Assembly (NCBI RefSeq): GCF_021347895.1
Contig: NC_067135.1
Coordinates: forward strand, 124,001-188,000
Source of the DNA: Acanthochromis polyacanthus
Taxonomy: Eukaryota; Chordata; Actinopteri; Pomacentridae
DNA: 64,000 nt
Direction: 5' to 3'
Shown: positions 35,501 through 47,822 of the stretch, in pieces
How positions within the stretch are numbered: position 1 is the first letter of the stretch
Layout: every line of letters begins with the position of its first letter
Made by a program: the position numbers and the translations under genes
Notes under the pieces: model-generated
The model's database searches: none
What the model saw: the letters and a program-made list of their open reading frames with translations, nothing else
Told to the model about the DNA's origin: nothing

Positions 35501-37571
35501 TACCCCCCTTGACCAGAAGGGTGATGTGATCAAAGCTGAACTATGTGGTGCAGTCTTTGCCACCCGCCTTAAGACGTACTTTGAAAAGCACTGCCACATT
35601 AAAGTCAAGCAATGGATTCACTTTGTGGACAGCCAAACAATCCTTGCAGCCATCCAAAAGGACAGCTATGGCTTCCAAACCTTCTTTGCTAACCGGGTCG
35701 GGGAGATCCAAAAGGCCGGGCCTGTGGAAGATTGGAGGTGGATTGAAGGCAAACTGAACATTGCTGACATACTTACCAGAGGCGCAACTCCTGAGGAGCT
35801 TGACGAGGGTTCAGAGTGGCAGCAAGGCCCTGAGTTCCTTAGGTTGCCAGAGTCTGGTTGGCCAATGAAGATGGCAAGCGAAATCACGCCTTCAGCCGCT
35901 GAAACAGTCAGTCAACTTCAACGTAAAGCGTTCTCTGCTGTGCTCACCAAGCTTGAAGGAATCACAAATGGACCAGCACCAACCACTGTCCCAAGTGCAC
36001 ATCCGACAGATGGACCCTGTGCGATTGGACTAGTGCGCCTCATCAAGCCAGAGCGGTTCAGTTCCCTGTCCAAGCTATGTGCTTCGATAGCCTGGATCCG
36101 ACGGGCTGCTGAAACGTGGCTCAAAAGACTCAAGACCTCTGACTCCTCAAAGTGGGAGGCAAACCACCTTACCCTGTCCTCCGAGGAGCGAGAGCAAGCC
36201 TTCAGAGACCTTGTCCTAGAATGTCAAGAGGGCAACCAGTTTCAGGACTCTACACTGAACCGCTTGGTGGTCCACAAAGATGACAAAACCGGACTTCTTC
36301 TCTGTGGAGGGCGAGTCCAGGCATGGAAGGAGGATGGTGCAGCCATTCCTTTGGTCCCATTTCAGTCGTGGCTTGCAACCCTACTAGCAAGAGAAGCTCA
36401 CAGTCAAAACCACGAGGGCGTTGCTGCCACACTTCTACACACCAGAAAGAAAGCATGGATAGTGCAAGGCCGACGAATAGTAAAGAAGGTCGTCAATGAC
36501 TGCATAACATGCCGCAAAAGGAAAGGGAAGATGTGCCAGCAAATGATGAGCGACCTGCCACCTGAGCGCTCTCAGCGTGCCAGCCCCTTTGAGTACACGA
36601 CACTTGATCTCTTCGGCCCTTTCGAAATCAAAGATGCTGTCAAAAGGAGAACAGGAAAAAAGGTGTGGGGCATAGTGTTCTGCTGTATGGCCTCAAGGGC
36701 AGTTCACGTGGACATTGTGGATGATCAATCATCGGAAAGCTTCCTCCAAGCTTATTTCCGCTTTGTAGCACTGAGGGGCCATCCAAGAACATTGTGGTCA
36801 GACAATGGGACCAATTTTATTGGAGCCAAACCCGCCCTGAAAGACCTGCATACCTACCTGGCCACCGTTCAGAGATCATCAGTGGAAGCTCAAGCCGCAA
36901 AACACGGAACGAAGTGGGCATGGAACTTTCATCCAGCGGATGCACCTCACCGCAACGGAGCAGCAGAAGCAGCTGTCAAGCTCATAAAGAGGGCTCTCAT
37001 GAGTCTTGGAGGGACTACAAGTTCACTCACCTGGGGAGAACTCCAAACACTCTTCTACCAGGCAGCAAACCTCACCAACGAAAGACCAATCGACGCAAGG
37101 GCTCAAGCACAAGAGGACTCCATAGAGTATCTAACCCCCAACACCTTACTCCTTGGAAGGACAAGACAAGGAGGCGACACTGAAGGAATCGACTTGTGCA
37201 CTCATCCCTGGCGTCGTCTCAGAGCCATTCAAGTTGGTGTGGATATGTTCTGGAAGAAATGGAGTGAACTTGCCGGGCCCAACCTGTTTGTTCGACCAAA
37301 GTGGCATCAGGCCAAGAGGAATGTAGCAGTTGGTGATGTTGTTTGGATCGCTGACAACAACGCGTTACGAGGACAATTCCGGCTCGGTCGGATCCAGGCC
37401 GTGTATCCTGACAAGAAGGGACTTGTGAGAGATGCGGATGTCAAAACATGTGCAGGCCTTTCTGCCTCTCAAGGAATTGGACAAGCCAAGAACACTCAGC
37501 AGGTGATGTCAGTCATCCTGCGGAGAGATGTGAGGAGATTAGTTGTCCTCATTCCTGTGGAAGACCAGTGA
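32523..37571 (+). CDS. BEL/Pao gag 3' part and pol polyprotein (protease, RT, RNase H, integrase)
   Basis: Single open frame of about 1,680 codons. From the Met at 32544: gag C-terminus (IQAVEKALYNLQILGEEDAV); BEL-type Cys/His region near residues 115-195 (CTVCGDDSHAG, CVKCLRTHPKDGKGC); a retropepsin-like segment near 275 (GTLIDLASDTNYITNEAAE); RT near 610-760 with LGDVRKMYNSVWL and catalytic YVDD near 737; RNase H from about 950 (FSDGSESSYGAVLY, then WRWIEGKLNIADILTRG); integrase HHCC near 1280-1325 (HSQNHEG, CITCRKRK) and DDE core near 1350-1475 (TLDLFGPF, WSDNGTNFIGA, RNGAAEAAVKLI); DUF5641-like tail near 1585. In BEL elements this region makes and integrates the cDNA. No stop or frameshift is seen after the LINE. 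The protease site reads DLAS rather than the usual D(S/T)G, which may impair it. Confidence 0.93.
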   Translation, partial: NPRRTIELIQAVEKALYNLQILGEEDAVKNRVVAQSIESKLPSSLKKDWIVHKSDPASGFMPADHFNCLLRFLKKQESILEELDQLEPNTVDKSMVERVPEHPDKKGRKAFTKSTVGQREGLPNCTVCGDDSHAGKLFACKTFREQDLSRKRTHLKELGLCVKCLRTHPKDGKGCTARFLCPKAECRKEGASDHNYLLCPKPPTPKKDSTTEECSTVRYGARKLGLTKKQEEFLAELTPEQRERCKSAFSNKAASSVRSNAGGEHPVVMMLMEVTTNSGCLIGTLIDLASDTNYITNEAAERLGLSGESIKLIVHGVGGMKKSVVTQRYSLRLKVKTPKGQITDHRILCYGLQNIAEVAQPVTPEQLRRFFPNVPKEELVRPKRIDLLISHREGRLVPQPIKIVGDLVLWDGPLGKTVGGTHPDLLERVDLAVYRSETHLARTMRSASMAYKETVLPQAEGPAIARSTATNKEILEWFRWDSIGAACSPQCGSCKCGKCSPGGQEMTLKEERDLEKIKGCLTYVLADHHSSSPHWDSAYPWRADLTTLADNRQAVEATFRNTEKRLEREPMWKAAYKDQIHEMVSRGAARKLSEEEISSWKGPKWYISHLVAPNPHSSSTPVRIVWNSSQEFQGISLNDLLHKGPDVLNPIRGVLLRFRSGLHAALGDVRKMYNSVWLKEEEVHLHRFLWRDNPEDNIGVYAVVRVNIGDKPAGCIAQVAMRETANLPQFAAMMEERRALIEDSYVDDILTSHDDPKALERITRGVEEILKAGGFFLKPWVLSHQSGRNGSPTTLPPGSSTERTIPKTLVLPNQMHDGENKALGVGYVPETDKLQLLTSINFSKRRGKMRTDVNLSAEDVRKGTPNPLTRRLLLSQIASLYDPIGLASPAKQKGVMLVRESFQEAGKETPSKDMWDTPLSPRLREAAVTLFEEYVRLGQVKFERSLTPPGAEGPPIGITFSDGSESSYGAVLYLRWETQDKIVIRLVESKAKLTPLDQKGDVIKAELCGAVFATRLKTYFEKHCHIKVKQWIHFVDSQTILAAIQKDSYGFQTFFANRVGEIQKAGPVEDWRWIEGKLNIADILTRGATPEELDEGSEWQQGPEFLRLPESGWPMKMASEITPSAAETVSQLQRKAFSAVLTKLEGITNGPAPTTVPSAHPTDGPCAIGLVRLIKPERFSSLSKLCASIAWIRRAAETWLKRLKTSDSSKWEANHLTLSSEEREQAFRDLVLECQEGNQFQDSTLNRLVVHKDDKTGLLLCGGRVQAWKEDGAAIPLVPFQSWLATLLAREAHSQNHEGVAATLLHTRKKAWIVQGRRIVKKVVNDCITCRKRKGKMCQQMMSDLPPERSQRASPFEYTTLDLFGPFEIKDAVKRRTGKKVWGIVFCCMASRAVHVDIVDDQSSESFLQAYFRFVALRGHPRTLWSDNGTNFIGAKPALKDLHTYLATVQRSSVEAQAAKHGTKWAWNFHPADAPHRNGAAEAAVKLIKRALMSLGGTTSSLTWGELQTLFYQAANLTNERPIDARAQAQEDSIEYLTPNTLLLGRTRQGGDTEGIDLCTHPWRRLRAIQVGVDMFWKKWSELAGPNLFVRPKWHQAKRNVAVGDVVWIADNNALRGQFRLGRIQAVYPDKKGLVRDADVKTCAGLSASQGIGQAKNTQQVMSVILRRDVRRLVVLIPVEDQ

Positions 37572-37618
37572 CTTTGACTGCTTCGGCCATCAGTTCTGCA
37601 GGCACTGCCTCAGAGCTC

Positions 37619-37650
<32 letters not shown>

Positions 37651-37773
37651 GAAAAGAATTGTGAAAAAAAAAAAAAAAAAAAAAAAAAAACTTGTAACAC
37701 CTTTATACACATGTAATAATGCATTTTATCTGTGACCGCCTTGGATCTTTTGATCAGTTGGTCAAGTGGGAGG
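37572..37773 (+). other. BEL/Pao 3' spacer with two long poly-A runs and polypurine tract
   Basis: After the pol stop come an A27 run (about 37,620-37,646), a 17-bp spacer and an A27 run (about 37,664-37,690). The sequence ends CAAGTGGGAGG immediately before the 3' LTR, a plausible polypurine tract for plus-strand priming. The doubled poly-A is unusual here and could mark a tiny retroposed insertion or an assembly artefact. Confidence 0.65.
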
Positions 37774-38297
37774 TGTTAAGTCAGTCAGTCACGGGTTAAA
37801 TCAGTCAGCGTCACGGGTGCATTAGCGGTAATGAAACACAGGTGAAGTGGGAGGTTCTCCTTCCTGTCTGCCGCGCACATTGGTAAAACACTAGTATCCG
37901 GGACACGGGCTATAAACGGGAAGCATCACGTAGCTTGACTTCACGTAGTTTGGCAAACATCTTGTGAGGAGAGAGACGCCACCGGTAAGACGTGGGTTTA
38001 CTCTGTTTGCTCGTGGGGCCGCCGTGCCGCTGACTTTTGTCTCTAGCATATATGTGTGTCCGGATTTAAGTGTTGTAGGACTGATCATGGTTTTGTGTGT
38101 GATCGGTGTGGACAGAGTAATGTTTAACGCTGTAATTTTAAGATCTCCGTGAGTAGTTTTGAATCAGAGCGCTTTCATTTTTACTTTCTGATTTGCCGTG
38201 CTGGCTAAGATATTTGGACGCTTCTGATTGGCTGCTTGTTCTGTCAGCCATTTTGATTGGCCATTTGTCCTCCCAGCAATGCTTGCTGGGTAATGTA

Positions 38298-39933
<1,636 letters not shown>

Positions 39934-40380
39934 TAGTGCTTTTAACTGGCGTAGTAGTGGATTGCTGTGTTAATCCTTCTCTGTTGAACTACATGCACTA
40001 TTTCTGCACTTTAAACCTACTAATAGAAAGTTTTTGTACATTGTGGAATTGGCTTATGTGATATTGGTTTATATTGAGCTTAAGCAATTATTTGTATTTT
40101 AATGGTTTCAGTAATGCAATGCATGGCTTGCTTGGCTTTGTTTGTGGCTTTCTATGTGGCTTGTGTCAAATGCAATGCTTGATTTGCTATTGTTGTGTTT
40201 GCTATTATGCATGCTATTTAACTGCTGCTATGCTCTTGCTGTGCTATTTGCTATGTTTATTTATGCTATTTATTCAATATGCATTTCTGCTATTTATGCA
40301 ATATGTATTTGTGCATATTTATTTCATAATACCATGCATAGTTTACACCACAGCCCTTTTCCATCTTTACAGGTTTATAA

Positions 40381-40424
<44 letters not shown>

Positions 40425-40593
40425 ATTGTGGTTACAACTGGAAAATTGTTGATGAACTGTTAACAAACTCTAACAAACACAAGCAAAATAAACCACAAAA
40501 GCAAAATAAATCACAACGAGTTATAACAACGTCTTAAACCTCTCCTTGCAACCCTGTTCGGTGGGGACAATCTTGGAATAACCGAACAAGTAT

Positions 40594-41218
40594 GGAGGAA
40601 CATCTTCTGTTAGATGGAGATCCATCCAGCATGGAGGAACATCTTCTAGTAGTTGGAGATCCATTCACTATGGAGGAACATCTTCTAGTAGTTGGAGATC
40701 CATCCAGCATGGAGGAACATCTTCTAGTAGTTGGAGATCCATTCAGCATGGAGGAACATCTTCTAGTAGTTGGAGATCCATCCAGCATGGAGGAACATCT
40801 TCTAGTAGTTGGAGATCCATCCAGCATGGAGGAACATCTTCTATTAGATGGAGATCCATTCAGCATGGAGGAACATCTTCTAGTAGTTGGAGATCCATCC
40901 AGCATGGAGGAACATCTTCTATTAGATGGAGATCCATTCAGTATGGAGGAACATCTTCTATTAGATGGAGATCCATTCAGCATGGAGGAACATCTTCTAG
41001 TAGTTGGAGATCCATCCAGCATGGAGGAACATCTTCTAGTAGTTGGAGATCCATTCAGTATGGAGGAACATCTTCTGTTAGATGGAGATCCATCCAGCAT
41101 GGAGGAACATCTTCTAGTAGTTGGAGATCCATTCACTATGGAGGAACATCTTCTAGTAGTTGGAGATCCATCCAGCATGGAGGAACATCTTCTAGTAGTT
41201 GGAGATCCATTCAATATG
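40594..41218 (+). repeat. 39-bp minisatellite, right part
   Basis: About 16 more units of the 25,139 array, resuming in register after the AGTAT duplication (GGAGGAACATCTTCTGTTAG). It carries CATTCACTATGG variants not seen on the left. Confidence 0.95.
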
Positions 41219-41283
41219 GTGAAACATCTTTCTACAGATGATCAGAGTAGAGAGGAAACATGGAGACAGAAGAACATCTACAG

Positions 41284-41497
41284 CAGGGGTGTCAAACTCA
41301 GTTCCTGGAGGGCCACTATCCTGCATGTTTTAGATGTTTCCCTCTTCCAACACACCTGATTCAAATGATCAGGCTCGTTATCAGGCTTCTGCTGCGCTTG
41401 ATGATAAGCTGATCATTTGAATCAGGTGTGTTGGAAGAGGGAAACATCTAAAACATGCAGGATAGTGGCCCTCCAGGAACTGAGTTTGACACCCCTG
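41284..41497. mobile_element. palindromic hAT-type MITE (214 bp)
   Basis: Ends CAGGGGTGTCAAACTCAG and its exact reverse complement. Almost the whole element is an inverted repeat around a short centre (CAGGCTTCTGCTGCGCTTG). Perfect 8-bp target duplication ATCTACAG at 41276-41283 and 41498-41505. Confidence 0.93.
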
Positions 41498-41505
41498 ATC
41501 TACAG

Positions 41506-43140
41506 GATGAGGAGATCAGACGTTTATAGAAACATCTCCCAGAACCTCCAGTTGGCTTCTCCTGAAGCTCCTACCATCATCAGAACCTAAATGACTGAGA
41601 ACCTCCACAGAAGTCTGAGGAGACAACACTAATTCAGAATTTAACATCTGATGAAACATGGTGGTTCCAAGTTTTAATGTTTTAATACAATAAATAATCA
41701 AAGAAATGTTTATTTTCTCTGGTTTCCATGATTCTAATGGACTCCTGCTGACAGAAAACTGATGGACGAAGGTCTGGATCTCTGGAATCATCATCAGAAC
41801 TTCTCTGAAAAACGTGTGTTTAAGAACCTTCTAAATGTTTAGTTTAAACATTCTTGTTCATATCTAATGTAATGGTGCATTCAGGAACCCTCCCACACTG
41901 TGGAGATCCTGGTTCTCCACCAGAGGGCGTCTCAGACCAACAGGTTGAGTCCTCAGATCTGGAAGCTGAGCTCTCATGACTCCATGTTTAGAACCTGTAT
42001 TTCTAGACAGCACCACCTGCTGCAGTGGAGGATCACTACAGAGAACAAGTTTCAGTTCTAAAGGAGGATTTCACTTAGAATATACTTTAAAAACTTTATT
42101 CAAGCAGTATTCCACACAGAGTGCTACTTCCTGTCCAAGTACCTCCAGTTTAAAGGTTTATTCAAGGAGTATTCCACACAAAGTACTACTTCCTGTCCAA
42201 GTACCTCTGGTTTAAAGGTTTATTCTATCCAAATCCTACTTCTTCCAGCACTAATGATAACCTGTTTACCAAGAGCTGCATTTGGACCATCAGGTCAGAT
42301 GTTCATGGAACCATCTGTGGTTCCTCTGTGGTCTCTGGATGGTTCTCCACCAGGGGGGGTTAGATCCTGGTTCTCCAGCAGGTCTCAGATCCTGGTTCTC
42401 CACTAGGGGGCGTCTCAGCTCTGTCTCTGCTCTGAGGTCCTCCAGCAGCTTCTCTGTTCTCCCGGCGACCGGTGAGTCATCAGCAGCAGGTTTTGTGATT
42501 GGCTGCTGGACTGATGGTGGATCAGATCAGATTTCTGTCACCTCCAGCAGAAAACAGCTGAATCACATGGAATAAAGTTCATAGAAGGAGTTCTGGTTCC
42601 AGGTTTCTATCAGCTGCTGCTACAGAGTTCAGACTAATATGAAATATTAAACACCAGAGTTTGAATCAGGAAATGAAGTGAAGCAGCAGAAACCTCAGAA
42701 AACTTCTTCACTGCTCTGTTTATGGATGGATCCATGTTTCTACTGAAATACAGTCTTTAGTTTCTCCACCTGCTGAGGTTCTACCAACCGTTCCAGCTGG
42801 TCACAGAGAAGAACAGTAGAACTCTATAAAGTCCAGTTCTAAGGTTCTACCAACCATTCCAGCTGGTCACAGAGAATAACAGTAGAACTCTATAAAGTCC
42901 AGTTCTGAGGTTCTACCCACCATTCCAGCTGTTTGTTCTCTACAACATATTTAATACAGTCACAGTACTTCTACTACTGCAGTACTTTAACTGAAGTACT
43001 GGATGGTCTGTTCAACAATCAGCTTCCTGGTAACTGATGACACAGCAGCAGCTGCTCTCTGATTGGCTGCTGAGTCTCACCTGAGCAGGTGTTTCAGAGC
43101 AGCTCCAGCAGGAGGCGTCTGACTGTTGGTCTCTCTGCTG
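41506..43140 (+). other. non-coding stretch with two small tandem duplications
   Basis: No gene recognised. A roughly 65-bp unit (TTTATTCAAGSAGTATTCCA...TTCCTGTCCAAGTACCTC) occurs twice plus a part at about 42,085-42,225. Another 63-bp unit (TTCTACCAACCRTTCCAGCT...AACTCTATAAAGTCCAG) occurs twice plus a part at about 42,778-42,935. Confidence 0.6.
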
Positions 43141-43270
43141 CTGTTCAGCTGCAAACTGATGCTCCTGGCAACAGGTGACACCAACAGGAGCTGCTCTCTG
43201 ATTGGCTGCTGACTGAACAGGAAGTGGAAGAGTCGGGACTTTCCACAGATGCTGAGTTCAGGTAAGTGAT
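43141..43270 (+). repeat. dispersed duplicate, copy 1 (carries the empty site of the 47,080 element)
   Basis: TGTTCAGCTGCAAACTGATG...GGAAGTGGAAGAGTCGGGAC through CCACAGATGCTGAGTTCAGG matches 46,970-47,079 plus 47,813-47,830, without the intervening TIR element. Confidence 0.85.
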
Positions 43271-43358
43271 GTTATCAGATCAGATAATCCTTTATTGCTC
43301 TCCACATCAGGAGAAATCCACAGAGTTACAGCAGCAATAAACATGTATAATGATGATG

Positions 43359-43391
<33 letters not shown>

Positions 43392-43890
43392 GGAAAAGCC
43401 CTCAGACCTCCTCCAAGGCTGCTGATTCTCCCTTTTGTCAGAAATGCAGCATTCATTATTATTATTACTGATGATCAGAAATCACTTTATCATAGAATGT
43501 GTCCATTCAATATAGATGTACCCACAATGACCTGAGTGTTCTGCATGTGTTCGTTATATATGGATACTGAATCACGGGACCTAAATATGTGTAAATCCCT
43601 CTTATAAAGGTCTGTTGATCAGTTCATCATTTTTACATGTTTTTTTCTTAGAGTTAAAATAACCGTTCCCTCCATGCTTTTATTTTGAAGGTGCAGTTTT
43701 TTATGTTACAGGCTTTTATTTTGTCACCATTCCAGCAACACAGGAAGTGTTTATCTAAGAAACAGTTTCTTGACATGAAGAAGATGCTGCCGAAAAGTCA
43801 CGTATTGTTGTTGAGATGATGATGTGATGTACAGCAGTATGCAAAAGTTTGGGCACCCCTGATAATTTTCAAGATTTTCCTTTATAAATC
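43271..43890 (+). other. non-coding, with a (TAA)n microsatellite
   Basis: A SINE/LINE-tail-like stretch (CAGATAATCCTTTATTGCTC) is followed by (ATA)n at 43,352-43,390. The rest, including the CAGTATGCAAAAGTTTGGGCACCC segment at 43,834, resembles eroded transposon ends. No gene. Confidence 0.5.
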
Positions 43891-43894
43891 ACTG

Positions 43895-44650
43895 GTTGTA
43901 CAGAGACTGCAGCTACCAATCATCTACTCTGGTCCTGAACATGGGGACACCACAGTCCTCTTTACTCTGTTCACACATCACTGCACCTCCATCTACACTT
44001 CAGACACCATCAAGGAGTCTGCAGATGACTCAACTGTGGAGGGTCTTCAACCAGACCATAAAGAGACCCTCTGCAGGGAGGAGATCCAGCACCTGACTGA
44101 TTGGAATTCACTCAACAACTTGGTCCTGAACACCAGGAAAACCAAGGAGGTCATTGTGGACTTCAGGAGATGCAGGAGGACGGTCTATGCTCCTCTCCTC
44201 ATAGATGGAGAGGCTGTAGAGGACGCTGATAACATCAAGTTCACCTCTGATGTCACATGGACCCTGAACTCCTCCCACCTGGAAAAGAAGCCCAGCGAAG
44301 ACTTTATCTTCTCAGGAGTTTCAGACAGGCTCCAAACTTCTACAAAACCACCACAGAGATCGTTCTCTGTCTCATTATGGAGGTCTGGTCTGGCAGCTGA
44401 AGGACTTGTCCAGGTTGTGGGACGTCCTCTATCAGACCTGGACTCTGTTTCTGCTGGTCTCCTCCAGAGAAAGGCTGGCAGCATTGATCCAATCCACCCT
44501 GGTAACCATCTGTTGGTTTCTCTGCCTTCAGGAAGGAGGTCCAGGCCTAGAAGAACTCCAACCACCAGACTGAGGAACATCATCTTCTCCAGAGCTGTAA
44601 ACTCTAGAACGACTCTAAACTGTCCAACAGTGACCAGAATATTTCTGCTC
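43895..44650 (+). pseudogene. eroded LINE ORF2 fragment (RT motif C region onward)
   Basis: Frame pieces ESADDSTVEGLQPDHKETLC, REEIQHLTDWNSLNNLVLNT and RKTKEVIVDFRRCRRT match the post-motif-C region of fish L2/CR1-type LINEs, with ADD in place of YADD. Later parts (PSGRRSRPRRTPTTRLRN) come from its C-terminal end. No intact domains. Confidence 0.75.
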
Positions 44651-44869
44651 ACCGTCCACTCTTCTGGTGTTTGTCATTTATCTCCTGGACTTCCTCCTCC
44701 TCTCCTCCCTCTCTTCATCCAGCTCGACTCAGAGGACTCCACTCTGTTTGGACCAATCAGATGCCTTCTCACCTCCTCCTCCAATCGGATGGAAACCAGA
44801 AGAGACTCCTGGAGACAGATCAGAACCGACAGTCCACTGTGGAGCCGATTTACTAACAGAAGGGAGTTG

Positions 44870-45295
44870 GTTCAGACATGTTCCAGGTCACTCTGGACAT
44901 GTTCCAGGTCATTCTGGGAAAGGTTTGAGGACTTCTGGCCAACTTTTATCATTTTAGACCATTTTTTTTGTCATTTTGGACATGCTTTAAGTCAGTCTCT
45001 ACAGGTTTCAAGTCAGTTTTCAAGTCATTTTGGCCAAGTTTAGGGTCATTTTGGACAAGTTTTTGTCATTTGTAGCACATTTTGAGTCATTTTAGACATC
45101 TTTTCTCCATTCTACACATCTTTGGAGTCATTTGGGCCATGTCATTATCATTGGTGGCAAATTTTGAGTAATTTCATACAGGTTTGGAGGACTTTTAGCT
45201 ACTTTTTAGACCATTTTAAGTCATTTCAAGCAGATTTTGGGTGATTTGGTGCAGGTTTCAAGTCATTTTGGCCTTGTTGTAGTCACTTTTGAGAA
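44870..45295 (+). repeat. diverged short-period repeat (AGTCATTTTGGACAAGTTT-like), left part
   Basis: Loose tandem words of GTCATTTTGGACA(A/T)GTTT and CAGGTTTCAAGTCATTTTGG of about 18-22 bp. It resumes after the hAT-like element at 46,155-46,540. Non-coding. Confidence 0.75.
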
Positions 45296-45303
45296 GTTTC
45301 AAG

Positions 45304-46154
45304 TAGGGATGTGCGGACTAGTCGTTTAATCGTTTAACCACCTACTCATTTATTAAACGTTTAGTATTTTACTAGTCGGTTAAATGCTAGTGTGCCCCCC
45401 TCCCCCGGCACAGCCACGCTTCGCGGCCCGCCATGCAGCTCTACGCTCAGCCGTACGCCGCACGCTCGTCCCATCTGGGCTACCTGGTTGATCCTGCCAG
45501 TAGCATATGCTTGTCTCTTTTTTCAACCCCCGCTATCCCCCTCATCATTAGCGGTGTTTTGACCACTCCAGCTACACCCACCACGTCCCTTCCTGCCCCC
45601 CCGAAGCAAAGCATCGGCTCCACTATGTGCTGCTCATGGACTGTCATGGCGCACCGACCCGCTGCCGTTACGCACAGACGCAGCGGCACTTTCTGTCTCA
45701 GTGGATGACTGAACATCTTCATCAGAGGGTGAATATTCCTCTTCAGAATATGAGTAAGCCATTACTTGACAAAGTACTTTGTCAGCGTTGACCAGACCTC
45801 TCGGTGAGTTTTCTCACTCTAAAATGTGCCGTCTTGCGCTCTGATACGCTCCGATGACGAGTCTCGTCTCCTCGGTTTTCAAACTCTGTAAACTCCAAAA
45901 CTTTGAATGAAAACACGCCCACAACTGATGCTCAGATTGAAGTTCCAGATGTCCGCCATCTCCTGGTGTACAGTACATGAGGCACATGAGGCAGTATATT
46001 TGAAGCTGTGGCTTGTTATGTTCAGCAATGTTGCTTGTGGCAATATTGCGACTTTGGCGCTTAAAGGGTTAAATTGCAAGTTTTCCGAACCGACTCGTCG
46101 CCAATAAAATTAGCGACTAGTCAGTTCAGAAATTAGTCGAAATTCCCATCCCTA
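45304..46154. mobile_element. hAT-like element carrying an 18S rRNA 5' fragment (851 bp)
   Basis: Ends TAGGGATG and CATCCCTA. Perfect 8-bp target duplication GTTTCAAG at 45296-45303 and 46155-46162, as in hAT insertions. Subterminal inverted similarity involves GACTAGTCG and AGTCGCTAAT-type motifs. No transposase frame is seen. The interior holds the 18S piece at 45481-45517. Confidence 0.82.
45481..45517 (+). rRNA. 18S rRNA 5'-end fragment inside a transposable element
   Basis: 37 nt identical, by recognition, to the first 37 nt of eukaryotic 18S rRNA: TACCTGGTTGATCCTGCCAG followed by TAGCATATGCTTGTCTC. The match stops where 18S continues AAAGATTAAG; here TTTTTTCAAC follows. It is a captured fragment, not an rRNA gene. 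Confidence 0.88.
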
Positions 46155-46540
46155 GTTTCAAGTCATTTTGTACAGGTTTAGAGACATTTTAGACAATTTT
46201 CAAGTCATTTTAGACATTTTTGTCATCCTGGCCAACTTTAAAGCCATTTGGATCTTGTTCATGTCATTGTGGACAGTTTTTGAATCATTCTCATCAAGTT
46301 TCAAATCATTTTGGCCATGGTGCTGTCATTCTCTCTTCTTTTTTTTTTTTACAGGTTTTGTACAGTTCTCAAGTCATTCTGGGCAAGTTTAGAGACATTC
46401 CAGACAGGAAGATTTCAAGTTATTTTAGACACATTTTTCCATCCTGGCCATCTTTAGAGCCATTAGGACCATGTTTATGTCATTGCTGAAAATTCAAATA
46501 TTGAGAACTTTTGGCTACTCTTGACATTTTAGACAGCGAC
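46155..46540 (+). repeat. diverged short-period repeat, right part
   Basis: Same TTTCAAGTCATTTTGTACAG-type words as 44,870-45,295, resuming at the duplicated GTTTCAAG. Includes a T12 run near 46,340. Confidence 0.75.
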
Positions 46541-46969
46541 CTCCCATTGTTCAGTTCAACCTCAGTCATTTTAAAGCTGAGATGAGATGGAAGTGAACCT
46601 GCCCCTTACATTGCTGCTCTTTAATCAGTGTGCTGCATTTAGATTTTCGAACTTTTAATGTATTTTTGATGCACCATATTTCTGACTGTCCTCGTCCTTT
46701 AATGTTGACCTTTAAGCCAGTACGACCAACAACATTTCGTGATGTAATAACTGCATAATGACAATAAAGATTCTGGACCTTGAACTTTAGATTTTAATCA
46801 ACTAGTTTTTAGAGATGACTAAACATTTACAGGTGTTAAAACCTGAAATAAGCAATAAAAGAAACAAACCCTCTGATATCTGAGCTGTAAAAACATGAAG
46901 TCAGAGCTGAACAAAGCATCTTTAGTTGGACAAACACAATAATAAAGTTATTGGTCTGTCTGTCTGCCG
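46541..46969 (+). other. no feature recognised
   Basis: Unique-looking AT-rich sequence. I see neither gene nor clear repeat in it. Confidence 0.5.
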
Positions 46970-47079
46970 TTCAGCTGCAAACTGCTGCTCCTGGCAACAG
47001 GCGACACCAGCAGCAGCTGCTCTCTGATTGGCTGCTGACTGAACAGGAAGTGGAAGAGTCGGGACTTTCCACAGACGAT
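46970..47079 (+). repeat. dispersed duplicate, copy 2
   Basis: CGTTCAGCTGCAAACTGCTG...GACTTTCCACAGACGAT matches 43,143-43,256. The similarity is broken by the TIR element at 47,080 and picks up at 47,813 (GATGAGTTCAGG). Confidence 0.85.
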
Positions 47080-47812
47080 GGCTGAATCCCAAACCGCCCC
47101 CTACACACTATCCCTACACACTACCCCTCCGTTTGCGCGTTCCCGTGGAGGGTCCTCCATATTAAGGGCCGTCCCAAACCGCGTAGTGCGGAGGGAGAGT
47201 GGACTGTTCAGCCCTTAAATAGCGAGTCTGCATCCATGCTCACTCTGGACAACTTTTTCAGGAAGTGCAACGTCGAAATGGAGGAGGAAACAACATATCG
47301 ATGTAAGTTCCACATGCGTTTATTTCTCCCACGCCTTTTTCACACTGACAGAACATCACAAAAAGAGTGGTGTAAAAAGATAAATCAAAAGAAACAAATC
47401 TTCTTCTCTGCTGACGTTTGATTTAATTGTGCACCCCCTGACACCTTAAAATTTGAACACAACTGACAGAATTCATTTATTCATTTGTTGGATTTGAAAT
47501 GCCAGATAATAGGATTGGAAAACATGTGAGTGAAAAAAGTGGGACGCTTTCGTCTTCTGGAAGCAGCAGCGATCCTTGTTAGTTGCAACCTGTGCCACAG
47601 CGCTACAGCCATGACAGTAGGCGTCTTTGCGTTACCATGGCGATGACGTCTTCCGTTTTCCGGTGAGGCGACAGGGCGTCCCATTCCTGACCATCGTATT
47701 TATACCCTCCCCCTTCAATAATTGGTGCCCTCCACAGCTGTGAGTGTGACTTCTTTTGGAGTGACACTCGGTAGTGGAGGGGGAGTGTGTAGGGGGGGTT
47801 TGGGATTCAGCC
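47080..47812. mobile_element. TIR element with 3-bp GAT target duplication (733 bp, PIF/Harbinger-like MITE?)
   Basis: Inverted ends GGCTGAATCCCAAACC(G) and (reverse-complemented) GGCTGAATCCCAAACCC, followed on both sides by CCCTACACACT-type subterminal sequence. GAT at 47077-47079 and 47813-47815. The paralogous empty site at 43,246-43,262 confirms both ends. A 3-bp duplication suits PIF/Harbinger, but no protein supports that. Interior is non-coding. Confidence 0.78.
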
Positions 47813-47822
47813 GATGAGTTCA

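Noticed and set aside
44036..45043. A 335-codon frame that looked like a gene
   Set aside because: Its start is LINE ORF2 debris and its end runs into the GTCATTTT short-period repeat.
45433..45708. A 91-codon frame covering the 18S fragment
   Set aside because: It includes structural rRNA sequence and shows no protein motif; an accident of composition.
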